Both the position numbers and the translations under genes were made by a program. The notes under the pieces were generated by a model, which made no database searches, was not told where the DNA came from, and saw only the letters and a program-made list of their open reading frames with translations. A DNA stretch of 64,000 nt from Candidatus Dormiibacter inghamiae (lineage in GTDB: Bacteria > Chloroflexota > Dormibacteria > Dormibacterales > Dormibacteraceae). This document shows positions 42,322 to 50,429 of the stretch, piece after piece. The stretch lies in the NCBI GenBank assembly GCA_016464825.1, contig JAEKNQ010000013.1, positions 78,313-142,312 on the forward strand, given 5' to 3'. Position 1 is the first letter of the stretch. Each line of letters opens with the position of its first letter.

Positions 42322-44230
42322 AGACGCGCAGAGCGGCACTGTTCCAGTAGGCCGCGTTGGCCTGATGCCCGCCGAGTTCCTGAGGACCCAGGACTACGTA
42401 GCTGACGTGGTAGAGCCGCAGCAGAGCCGGTGTCTCGGGATCCCCCCGGAGCATGCGATCGGCGTCTGCCGCCCGCTGCTGCCAGTCGGGGATGCCGTAG
42501 GACCAGAGCCAGCCAGGATAGCCGGCGGCCACGCTCCGACCGGCCAGCGCCGGCACCGGCTCGTTGTGCTCAGGGGCGACCAGGAAGATGGCGTGCCGAT
42601 CGGTGTTGGTCCGCACCCAAGCGGCGGTCTCCAGCCCGCCACGATCGGCGAACTGCGCTTGGTTCAGCGGCTGGTCCAGCGACCTGGCCAGATCCAACCC
42701 CCCCGAGAGCACCAGGAGCACGAAGCACACAGCGGCCACCACAGGTCCCAGCCTGCCCCGGCTGCCGAGACGGGCGAGCAACGCACCGATCAGCAGCGAG
42801 CCGAGAAGAGCCCAGTAGGCGAAGAACTTCGAGTTGTCCCAGTCCCAGGGCTGGAAGACAAGCAGGTTGGGGACCAGGAACCAGAGCCAGATCGGCGCCA
42901 GCAGCAGCCGGCTCTGGGGCGGCAGCGCCGGCCGCCAGAGGAAGGCTGCGAGCAGGAGAGGAACGAAGAGCCCCAGGTTCTTGAACCAGAACCAGAGCGG
43001 CCCGTCGCCGTGTCCGCCGGTATCCGCCAGCCACCAGAGCTGCAAGCGCGGCTGGCCGCCCGCCCCGGTCGCGAGCCAGGCAACCTGGGGCAGGCCGAGC
43101 AGCAGGGCAGGCACAAAGAAGGTCAGCCATTCCCGGCGCCGCTCGAATACCGCCCAGAACGCGGCGAGGACCAGCACTGTCCCGTAGGCGTGCAGGTGGG
43201 CGAGCGGCAGCAGGCCTGTGAGAACGCCGGCAAAGCCGAAGGCCTGCCGGGCAGTGGCCCCTCGGTCTTCCAGCGCCCGCCAGAGAAGCGCGAGGACCAG
43301 CAGGCAGAGCGGAAAGCCGAGCAGCACCGACCGCTGGGGTAGGAGCCAGCCGAGGACCGGGTTCAGCCACTGAAGGTTGGCCTCCGGATCCTGAGTGCTG
43401 AGCCGACTGAGATGCGCCAGAGCCCCCAGCCCAACGTGCGCCACCTCGCGCGCCACCCGCACGAAGCCCAGCCCGCCGCCCAGCAGGAAGACAAGCGTGC
43501 CCAGCGCGCCGCCGAGCGAGCTTCCGACCAGGCGCCGGCCGGCTGTGTACATGACAGCTGGGAAGGCAAGGCCGAGCAGCCCGCTGCTCCAGACCAGCGA
43601 GGCGGTCAGGGAAGCGCCGAGCGGCACCAGGCCGGCGGCCAGGAAGTCGATCACGAACGGATACGCCAGTCGCTGGTCCGGAGCGATCGGCGAGCGGGGC
43701 GGGAAGTTGTCCCCATACGCGAAGGAGCCGGCATAGGTCAGATGCGCTGCCCAATCCCCATAAACGCCTACATTTCCGACCAGCAGCGCCCCGTCCACGA
43801 CCTGGTAGGCCCGCGCCAGCAGCACTACTGTGTAGGGCCAGCACACCAGCAACAGCAGAAGCAGGGGCCATGCCTCCAGCCGGCCCCACCGCTCTCGCGC
43901 ATCCACCCATTCCGAGCTGAGAAGTCGGCGACCGCGATACCAGCCCGCGCTTCCCGCGACCAGCGCGAGGCCTAGTCCGGCCAGCGCTGTTCCTAGGGTC
44001 AGGCCCCCGACAAGCGAGAGCAGGCACTGGGCCAGGGCCACGGCGAGCGCGCCCACCACCGCGCCGTAGGCGATCCGCTCCTCCAGGCTGAGCCGGAGAC
44101 CGCTCAGGAAGGTCAGGCCGGCGCCGGCCACGATGATGGCGAGCAGGGCGAGTATGACTGCCAGATGGGCGAGCACCAGCAGCGATCCGAGAACCAAGAC
44201 CACCACAGCCACCCCCGCCGGGGCAAGCAT
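42275..44230 (-). CDS. Large multi-pass membrane protein, probable GT-C glycosyltransferase
   Basis: About 651 residues with a dozen or more hydrophobic segments and a soluble C-terminal part of about 120 residues. The first large loop has NVGVYGDWAAHLTYAGSF followed by SPIAPDQRLAYPFVIDFL, a Asp/His pattern common in GT-C enzymes. The C terminus (YVVLGPQE, TVYRI) resembles other uncharacterised bacterial GT-C proteins. The ATG at 44230 is chosen because it lies 23 nt after the upstream gene; a much longer frame would overlap it. Function is inferred only. Confidence 0.65.
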   Translation of the reverse strand: MLAPAGVAVVVLVLGSLLVLAHLAVILALLAIIVAGAGLTFLSGLRLSLEERIAYGAVVGALAVALAQCLLSLVGGLTLGTALAGLGLALVAGSAGWYRGRRLLSSEWVDARERWGRLEAWPLLLLLLVCWPYTVVLLARAYQVVDGALLVGNVGVYGDWAAHLTYAGSFAYGDNFPPRSPIAPDQRLAYPFVIDFLAAGLVPLGASLTASLVWSSGLLGLAFPAVMYTAGRRLVGSSLGGALGTLVFLLGGGLGFVRVAREVAHVGLGALAHLSRLSTQDPEANLQWLNPVLGWLLPQRSVLLGFPLCLLVLALLWRALEDRGATARQAFGFAGVLTGLLPLAHLHAYGTVLVLAAFWAVFERRREWLTFFVPALLLGLPQVAWLATGAGGQPRLQLWWLADTGGHGDGPLWFWFKNLGLFVPLLLAAFLWRPALPPQSRLLLAPIWLWFLVPNLLVFQPWDWDNSKFFAYWALLGSLLIGALLARLGSRGRLGPVVAAVCFVLLVLSGGLDLARSLDQPLNQAQFADRGGLETAAWVRTNTDRHAIFLVAPEHNEPVPALAGRSVAAGYPGWLWSYGIPDWQQRAADADRMLRGDPETPALLRLYHVSYVVLGPQELGGHQANAAYWNSAALRVYANSTYTVYRIVGTG

Positions 44231-44253
44231 TCGCGGCCGCCGCCGCCCGACGC

Positions 44254-45927
44254 TCAGATCCAGCTCGGGAACCACATCTTTCCCGCTGGAAACCCGCTGA
44301 AGTAAGCCGGGTAGGAGATCGGCAGTCCCGTCCAAGCGGGATAGAAGTAGGCGAAACCGAGCCCCGCCAGCGTGAGGTAGGCAGGGAGCAGCCAGCCGCG
44401 ACCGGGCTGGCGGCTCAAGCGAGCCAGCACGAAGGCCAGCGCCAGCACCATGAAGATCAGGCCGCCGAACATGTGGTAGAGGAAGAGGACGCGCGTGATG
44501 CGCGCCCAGGGCAGGTACTGCGTCAAAAAGCCCAGCAGGATCACTGCGGCTGCCCAGCTGCGCTCGCGGATCAGATAGTAGGGCAGCAGCAGAAGGGCGG
44601 GCAGGCTGGCCCACCAGATGAAGGGATTGCCGAGGTTGATGATCCCGGCCACTAGCGGCTGGCCCGAGGCTTGATCCAGGCCCAGGCCCTTGTACTCGTA
44701 GTAGTAGGCGACCGGGCGGTACAGGAACGGCCAAGAGTACCACTTGGAGCCGTAGGGGTGGGTGGCCGTCAGCGTCGCGTGGTACTGAAAGATCTGGTGC
44801 TGGTAGGTGATGAGATCGGTCAGGGAGTGGAACTGGCCGCGGGTGAAGAAGGGCAGCCAGCTCAGGAGATAGATGCCCAGCGGCAGGACCAGGAAGGCGA
44901 ACCCACTCAGCAGCACGTAGCTGGGGGTGTTGGCGCGGCCGGGCAGGTAGGGCAGCGTCAGGCGGCCGAGCCGCCAGCGGCCCTCGCCCCCATTGCCCTC
45001 AGCGCCTACCAGACTGGCTATGCCGCGGACCAAGAGAAGCAAGACGATGCTGGCGAGGGTTGCCAGCGCTATCCACTTGGCGGAGATTGCCAGGCCGCAG
45101 ACGGCGCCCGTGGCCACAAGAGTGGCGAAGGACTCGCGGCGGCTGCGGCTGCGCAGGTGCAGCGCGACAAGCGTGTAGGCCAGCAGGATCAAGAAGATCG
45201 GGATGATGTCGATCATCCCGATCCGCGACTGGACGAAAAACATGCCGTCGAAACAGGTGAGAAAGCCGGCGGCGAAGGCGAAGCGACGGTCCCGCCAGAG
45301 CTGCAGGGCAAGCAGGTACATGAGCGGCACGCAGAGCGTGCCGAAGACGAGGCTGGCCAGGCGCCAGCCGACCGGGTTGAAGCCCAGGTCGGCGTAGTCA
45401 CCCTGGCCGCCGGCAAACGTCTTGAGCCACCAGCCGTCCAGCAGCTCGCCCGCGGCGATCACTTCCTTCGCCAGTGGCGGCTCCGGGTCGAAGTAGGCAA
45501 TCCCCTTGAGGTCGTTATGCGCGAAGACGCCGAAGTAGATCTCGTCGAATACCTCCCCCTCGGGTGGTGAGGCGGGAAGACCCGCCGCTTGCGTGTTGCG
45601 CTGGTAGGGATACGAGAGACCGCAGAGCGTGCCGGGCTGAGAGGTGGCGTCCACCGGCGTGCCGTGGACGCAGTTGCTCACCGGCGGTCTGTCAAGGTGA
45701 CCTGTCAGCACATCGGGCATGAGCGGGCTGAAGGCCCGGAGGATGAACGCGACCAGGAAAAGGCCGCCGAGCAGGAGCAGGTCAGGACCGGCCAGGCCCA
45801 GCCAGCGCAGCAGCCGGTTGCCACTGCGGTCGAACGCGGCTGACACTGGCGCGATGCCGGCGGAAGCCGGCGGCCAGGCCGCCGGAGCGGCTGACCGGTC
45901 GGCCGCAGCAGCGCCTCTGCCGCTCAC
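44254..45927 (-). CDS. Protein O-mannosyltransferase
   Basis: 557 residues. Transfers mannose from polyprenyl-phosphate-mannose to Ser/Thr of exported proteins. It has the PMT signature: EVFDEIYFG with the catalytic Asp-Glu pair, FDPEPPLAKEV in the first loop, HPYGSKWYSWPFLYRPVAYYYE in a later loop, and FLYHMFGGLIF in the C-terminal four-segment domain. It resembles the actinobacterial enzyme of the Rv1002c type. The GTG start overlaps the upstream stop (GTGA). Confidence 0.9.
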   Translation of the reverse strand: MSGRGAAAADRSAAPAAWPPASAGIAPVSAAFDRSGNRLLRWLGLAGPDLLLLGGLFLVAFILRAFSPLMPDVLTGHLDRPPVSNCVHGTPVDATSQPGTLCGLSYPYQRNTQAAGLPASPPEGEVFDEIYFGVFAHNDLKGIAYFDPEPPLAKEVIAAGELLDGWWLKTFAGGQGDYADLGFNPVGWRLASLVFGTLCVPLMYLLALQLWRDRRFAFAAGFLTCFDGMFFVQSRIGMIDIIPIFLILLAYTLVALHLRSRSRRESFATLVATGAVCGLAISAKWIALATLASIVLLLLVRGIASLVGAEGNGGEGRWRLGRLTLPYLPGRANTPSYVLLSGFAFLVLPLGIYLLSWLPFFTRGQFHSLTDLITYQHQIFQYHATLTATHPYGSKWYSWPFLYRPVAYYYEYKGLGLDQASGQPLVAGIINLGNPFIWWASLPALLLLPYYLIRERSWAAAVILLGFLTQYLPWARITRVLFLYHMFGGLIFMVLALAFVLARLSRQPGRGWLLPAYLTLAGLGFAYFYPAWTGLPISYPAYFSGFPAGKMWFPSWI

Positions 45928-46532
45928 CGAGAGCGCTTGGGCCGCCTCTGGCCGCCGCGGTTGACGGCCGCGGCTCTGGGGATGCGAGCCGAAAGGTCGA
46001 GCGCCAGGCCGTCTGCGTCAGGAACCGGCAGGGCCAGGATCTCGCCCTCCATGAGCCGCGCTCCCAGCCGTTTCTGCAGCGCTGGAAAGCGCTCGTCCTG
46101 CGAGCGCAGCCGGATGAATACTGCCGGCTTGGGGCCGAGAGCGCGGGCCGGGCCACTGCGCAGGTAGCGCTTGCGCGCGCCCTCGAAGTGGCGGTACAGC
46201 GGGTTGACTCGGGCTGTGCGGACGAGCTCGTAGGGGATGAAGGTGCTGCGGATCAGATTTTTTACCTTGAAGCCCTCCGGCAGCAGCTCCACGCGGCTGC
46301 GCCAGCGATAGGTGAGTAGGAACGCGAGCACCAGCAGACCGAGCGGGATGTAGATCGCGTAGATGAAGTAGCTCTGGACCTTGAATCCTGCCAGGTCGTA
46401 GGGAGCGACGTTTCGAAAGGCGGGCAGCAGGAGCGAGGCGGCGCCGCCAACCACGCCGAATGCGAGGAGCGCGATGACCATGATGCGCTGCGAGCGCCAG
46501 GTCTGCTCGGCGTAGAGGATGGGCTGCTCCAA
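45924..46532 (-). CDS. Membrane-anchored PH-like domain protein
   Basis: 202 residues. Two hydrophobic segments (about 17-38 and 55-75) are followed by a soluble region with a beta-rich ELLPEGFKVKNLIRSTFIPYELV pattern, similar to bacterial PH domains, and a basic C terminus. It is the first gene of the operon with the O-mannosyltransferase and overlaps it by four bases. The function is unknown; a scaffold or lipid-sensing role is a guess. Confidence 0.6.
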   Translation of the reverse strand: MEQPILYAEQTWRSQRIMVIALLAFGVVGGAASLLLPAFRNVAPYDLAGFKVQSYFIYAIYIPLGLLVLAFLLTYRWRSRVELLPEGFKVKNLIRSTFIPYELVRTARVNPLYRHFEGARKRYLRSGPARALGPKPAVFIRLRSQDERFPALQKRLGARLMEGEILALPVPDADGLALDLSARIPRAAAVNRGGQRRPKRSR

Positions 46533-46593
46533 AGCCCGCCCATTATGCGGCGCTGGCTGCGAGCCGGCGCGGCCGCACGCTGCCTCCGCGGCG

Positions 46594-47433
46594 TTAGATG
46601 CGGTGGGAGCTGCCGGGCTTCCAGGTGCGGTTCAGGCTGCCTGTCGCGTAGCCCTGCAGGTCGAGGGCCACGAACGTGTAGCCGGCGTTGAGCACGGCCT
46701 CCACCACCTGCTGGCGTAGATTCAAGGCCCGCGCCATCTCCTCGACGGCCACCTCGATCCTGGCCACTTCGCCATGATGCCTGACCCGCACCTGGCGGAA
46801 GCCCAGCCCGAGGAGGCCGGCTTCAGCGGCGCCGATCCGGCCCAAGATCTCCGGCGTCACCTCGGTGCCGTGGGGCACCCGCGAGGACAGGCAGGCGAAT
46901 GACGGCTTGTCCCAGTTCGGCAGCCCCAACTCTCGCGCGGCGGCCCGGATCGCCGCCTTGTCAAGCCCTGCTTCCAAGAGCGGGAAGCGGACCTGCCGCC
47001 GCACCGCCGAAGCGTGCCCGGGACGGTGGTCACCAAGGTCATCGGCAGTGGCTCCGTAGGCGAGATGGCGCAGGCCGAGCTCGGCTTGGATGGGCGCCAG
47101 GGTTTCGAAGAGCTCTTCTTTGCAGTGAAAGCAGCGATCGGGCCGGTTCTCTCGGTAGGACGTGAGCTCCACCTCATGGGTGCCCACCTCGATCAGCCGG
47201 GCGCCGAGTGATCGGGCCAGGTCTCTGGCCGCCTGCTGCTCAGCCGCCGGATAGGCGGGCGAGGAGGCCAGCGCCGCCAGGGCCCGCCCAGGTCCGAGTT
47301 CCTCCAGCGCCAGCTTCAGCAGCAAGCTCGAGTCGACCCCACCGGAATAGGCAACCAGGACTGACTCCAGCGCCCGAATGCTCCGGCGCGCGCGGCTGAG
47401 AGCCGTCGTGTCGAGGCGATCGAGCTGAATCAC
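46594..47433 (-). CDS. larE: LarE-like ATP-dependent sulfur transferase
   Basis: 279 residues. LarE adds sulfur to the pyridinium cofactor of nickel-pincer lactate racemase, giving up its own cysteine. The PP-loop is AYSGGVDSSLLLK near residue 28; a RCFHCKEELF motif and WDKPSFACLSSRVPHG with the likely sacrificial cysteine are present. No larA, larB or larC is in the window. It lies 7 nt after a MoeB/ThiF-like gene on the same strand, so another sulfur-transfer role is possible. Confidence 0.85.
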   Translation of the reverse strand: MIQLDRLDTTALSRARRSIRALESVLVAYSGGVDSSLLLKLALEELGPGRALAALASSPAYPAAEQQAARDLARSLGARLIEVGTHEVELTSYRENRPDRCFHCKEELFETLAPIQAELGLRHLAYGATADDLGDHRPGHASAVRRQVRFPLLEAGLDKAAIRAAARELGLPNWDKPSFACLSSRVPHGTEVTPEILGRIGAAEAGLLGLGFRQVRVRHHGEVARIEVAVEEMARALNLRQQVVEAVLNAGYTFVALDLQGYATGSLNRTWKPGSSHRI

Positions 47434-47440
47434 CCGCGAG

Positions 47441-48301
47441 CTAGCGAGCGGCGAGTTCGGCCGGAGCGAGGCTGACCGACGGCTCTGCCGCAGTCACTCC
47501 GCAGAAGTTCTCATAGTCGATCAGCCCTTTCACGCTCGGCTCATCGCCGCAGAGGGGGCAGCGCGGGTCGCGGCGCAGATTGACGCGCCGGAAGCTCATG
47601 TCGTAGCCCTCGAAGATGAGCAGCCGGCCGACCAGCGTCTCTCCGATGCCGAGCACCAGCTTGATGGTCTCGAAGGCCATCATCGAACCTATGATGCCTG
47701 GCAGGACGCCGAAGACGCCGGCTTCGGCGCAGCTGGCAACGGCTCCCGGCGGAGGCGGAGTCGGGAACAGGCAGCGGTAGCAACCCGTGCCCTTGGCGGC
47801 CTCAAACATCGTCATCTGGCCCTCGAAGCGGAAGATCGCGCCGTGCACCAGGGGCTTGGCCCGGAAGAAGGCGGCGTCGTTGCTGAGGTAGCGCGTGGGG
47901 AAGTTGTCGGTGCCGTCGACTATGACGTCGTAGGGCCTGAATACGTCGAGCGCGTTCTCGGAGTTGAGATGAAGGGAGTGCTTCACCACCTCGACATCTG
48001 GGTTGATGGCACGTATCGCTTCCTCGGCCGAATCGACCTTAGGCCGGCCCAGGTCGGCCACGCCGTGCAGGATCTGGCGCTGGAGATTGCTCGCGTCGAC
48101 GTCGTCGAAGTCGACAATGCCGAGCCGGCCCACGCCGGCGGCCGCCAGATAGAGCGCCGCCGGGCTGCCCAGACCGCCCGCGCCCAAGAGCAGGACGCTG
48201 GTGTTCAGCAGCTTGCGCTGGCCGGCGCCGCCAACCTCCGGCAGGATGAGGTGACGGGCGTAGCGTTGGACCTGATCGGGCGTGAAGGGAGCCAGTGGCA
48301 T
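47441..48301 (-). CDS. MoeB/ThiF-family E1-like adenylyltransferase
   Basis: 286 residues from the ATG at 48301. It activates the C terminus of a small sulfur-carrier protein (MoaD, ThiS or similar) by adenylation. The nucleotide loop is LLGAGGLGSPAALYLAAAGVG, then DFDDVDASNLQRQ, the DGTDNFPTRY segment, and zinc ligands CYRC and CPLC. The C terminus lacks a rhodanese domain, so it is MoeB- or ThiF-like rather than MoeZ-like. Its carrier partner is not in the window. It is divergent from the next gene. Confidence 0.88.
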   Translation of the reverse strand: MPLAPFTPDQVQRYARHLILPEVGGAGQRKLLNTSVLLLGAGGLGSPAALYLAAAGVGRLGIVDFDDVDASNLQRQILHGVADLGRPKVDSAEEAIRAINPDVEVVKHSLHLNSENALDVFRPYDVIVDGTDNFPTRYLSNDAAFFRAKPLVHGAIFRFEGQMTMFEAAKGTGCYRCLFPTPPPPGAVASCAEAGVFGVLPGIIGSMMAFETIKLVLGIGETLVGRLLIFEGYDMSFRRVNLRRDPRCPLCGDEPSVKGLIDYENFCGVTAAEPSVSLAPAELAAR

Positions 48302-48406
48302 GTGTCGCTGAGGGATACTACCGCTCGGTCCGAAGCGGCTATTCCTAGAATGACCCCACGTGTTTGGGGACGGCTCGCAGCGGCGGCCGGAGGAGGCGCG
48401 AAGCTG

Positions 48407-49291
48407 ATGGAGAGTCAGTATCTGGACGACGAGCAGATCATCTCGCTCTACAACAAGGTCCGCGCCGGCCGCCGCAGCTGGCCCGACGACATCTGGCGTT
48501 CCCCGGCGGCCCTCCAGTACGGAGTCACGATCTTCGACTACTGGATCCACAACGTGATGGGCTGGAAGGGCTGGCCGCACGCCCGTACCCGCGTCACCCC
48601 GGCGCTGCTGGAGAAGCATCGGTTGGCGGACATCGTGGAGCTGGTCTTTGTGCCTGAGTTCGGCCAGGACTGGCTCGACTTCGAGGTTGTGCTCAACGAG
48701 TCGATGCGGGTCTCCGAGGACGAGAACTGGGCGGGCGATCTGGTCGATCGCCAGGAGCGAGTGGAATCGGCGTTCGAGCACAGCTTCGAAAAGATCCTCG
48801 GCTCGCCCAAGCACGATAAGCGCCTGCTGGAGACCTACCACCGCTTCCGAAACCACCTCATGCGCATGTGGGGCGCGTTTCAGGAGGCCCAGGCGGAGCA
48901 CGACAAGGCCGAGCGGGAAGCTGCCGAACGCTTCTGGCAGGGCCTGCGGCTGGTCCGTTCCCACCGCTCCCGCTCGGGCGAGCAGTGGTCGATCCTGGAC
49001 GGTGAAGAAGACCGACTCGGCGAGGTCTCGATGCTCTGGGGAGATCCCGGCCCCTACTGCCTGATAGTCCTCAGTGAGAAGCTGCCCACTGAGCGGGGCA
49101 GCTGGGAGCAGGTGGTCTGGAAGCTGGAGCAGGAAGTGCTCGTCGAGGAACCGGGCGATGTGAGCTACGGCGTTTGGCAGAAAACCTTCCTGGGCGAGTA
49201 CTACCGCTGTGCCGACTGCGGCGAGCTGCACAACCAACTGGACGAGGACCCGGCTGACGAGCTCAGGGTGGAGCTTGACGACGAGGAGTGA
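48407..49291 (+). CDS. Hypothetical protein with C-terminal CxxC
   Basis: 294 residues, family not recognised. It is rich in Trp, Glu and Asp, with no signal peptide or membrane segment. A helical middle part (around residues 100-200, FRNHLMRMWGAFQEAQAEHDK) looks like a coiled coil, and residues near 275 show YYRCADCGELHN, a possible half zinc site. A GGAGGAG ribosome site precedes the ATG at 48407. It is transcribed away from moeB-larE. A tRNA-Ser follows. Confidence 0.7.
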   Translation: MESQYLDDEQIISLYNKVRAGRRSWPDDIWRSPAALQYGVTIFDYWIHNVMGWKGWPHARTRVTPALLEKHRLADIVELVFVPEFGQDWLDFEVVLNESMRVSEDENWAGDLVDRQERVESAFEHSFEKILGSPKHDKRLLETYHRFRNHLMRMWGAFQEAQAEHDKAEREAAERFWQGLRLVRSHRSRSGEQWSILDGEEDRLGEVSMLWGDPGPYCLIVLSEKLPTERGSWEQVVWKLEQEVLVEEPGDVSYGVWQKTFLGEYYRCADCGELHNQLDEDPADELRVELDDEE

Positions 49292-49378
49292 AGCCGGCCG
49301 GCGCCCGGGACCGGATTCGTCGGGGTGGGTTCGCGAGGTTTGTCAGCCCGTAGACTGAGCCGGGCCGAAGCTGTCTAC

Positions 49379-49471
49379 GGAAGGGTGGCTGAGTGGTCGA
49401 AAGCGCCCGCCTGCTAAGCGGGTAGGTGGTCTGAAACTGCCTCCCGGGTTCGAATCCCGGCCCTTCCGCCA
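49379..49471 (+). tRNA. tRNA-Ser (GCU), CCA encoded
   Basis: Acceptor stems GGAAGGG (49379-49385) and CCCTTCC (49461-49467) pair fully, the anticodon loop reads CTGCTAA with anticodon GCT, the long variable arm and the GGTTCGAATCC T-arm are present, and GCCA follows the acceptor. It reads AGC and AGU codons. Confidence 0.95.
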
Positions 49472-49504
49472 ACCGCACTGCCGGCCAGACGAGGAGGTGC
49501 TCAC

Positions 49505-49891
49505 ATGAGCGAGAGCCGCATTTCATCGCCGTCCCCATACGCCCCCGCGATTGGCTTTTCGGCTGCGGTCAGGGCTGGGGGCTGGGTGACCACAGCGGGC
49601 ACGACCGCCGTCGACGGAACCGGGCGAATGGTTGGCGACGATGCGTACGGCCAGGCCCGCGAGGTGCTCCGGAAGATAGGCGCTGCCCTGGCCGACGCGG
49701 GGGCCCGGCTCGACCAGGTCGTGCAGACCCGCATCTACCTCACCCGGAGCGAGAACTGGGAGGCGGTCGGTCGGGCCCATGGCGAGGTGTTTGCCGATAT
49801 CCGCCCTGCAGCCACCATGGTGGTGGTGGCCCAGCTGCTCGACCCTCGCATGCTGGTCGAGATCGAGGCTGTCGCCTTCACCGGCGAGTGA
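49505..49891 (+). CDS. RidA-family imine deaminase
   Basis: 128 residues. RidA proteins hydrolyse reactive enamines and imines from PLP enzymes. The core motif GWVTTAGTTAVDGTG and the C-terminal RMLVEIEAVAF with the substrate-binding arginine are present. A strong GAGGAGG ribosome site precedes the ATG. It converges on the next gene with 14 nt of overlap. Confidence 0.88.
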   Translation: MSESRISSPSPYAPAIGFSAAVRAGGWVTTAGTTAVDGTGRMVGDDAYGQAREVLRKIGAALADAGARLDQVVQTRIYLTRSENWEAVGRAHGEVFADIRPAATMVVVAQLLDPRMLVEIEAVAFTGE

Positions 49892-50342
49892 CTAGTGAGC
49901 CGCTGACGCCCGCCGCTGCCGTCTCTGCTTTGGCCCGACTCCCAACACCGGCCAGGGCCAGGGCGAGGCTGTCTTCGGCCAGCGCAACCGCCCAGTCCGG
50001 CAGCGGCGTGATCTCGGTCAGCCGCCGCCGGGCGTGGTAGCCACCGTACGCGGTGACAGCTGACGCCAGCACCGCAACCGCCGCCCCTGTCGGCCCGGCC
50101 AGGCGAGCTCCGGCCAGCCCGGCACTGACAGCCCTTCCGGCCAGCGCCGGTCCGGCGAGACGGCTGGGTGTCGCCGGCAGCTTATCGCCGATCAGCTCGC
50201 CGCCGGCGAGTACCCCGAGCCCGCGAGCGAGCCAAGGGCGGCGGGGCGCGCCGCGAGCGCCCAGTGCCGCCAGCGGCAGGAAGGTCCGCAGGCCGCCCGC
50301 CGCTCCGAGGGCGGCCGCTCGGCCGAGCTGGCCTATTGGCAT
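49878..50342 (-). CDS. DUF4126-like membrane protein
   Basis: 154 residues, Ala/Gly/Leu-rich with several hydrophobic segments. It carries GLRTFLPLAALG, GELIGDKLPATPSR and AYGGYHARRRL, patterns of the DUF4126 family. Its function is unknown. It is convergent with ridA. Confidence 0.7.
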   Translation of the reverse strand: MPIGQLGRAAALGAAGGLRTFLPLAALGARGAPRRPWLARGLGVLAGGELIGDKLPATPSRLAGPALAGRAVSAGLAGARLAGPTGAAVAVLASAVTAYGGYHARRRLTEITPLPDWAVALAEDSLALALAGVGSRAKAETAAAGVSGSLVTRR

Positions 50343-50429
50343 GGGGCTGACTCTAAGGCGCCCGGTGAAGTCGCGGCAGCGCGGCTAGCTGTCGCGCCCC
50401 GCCGGAGCGCCTGCGCGCTTGCCTTCGGC

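Noticed and set aside
48302..48406. A second GGAAT-N18 type promoter before moeB
   Set aside because: GGAAT is present on the minus strand, but 18 nt later the sequence is GGT rather than GTT, and there is no other support.
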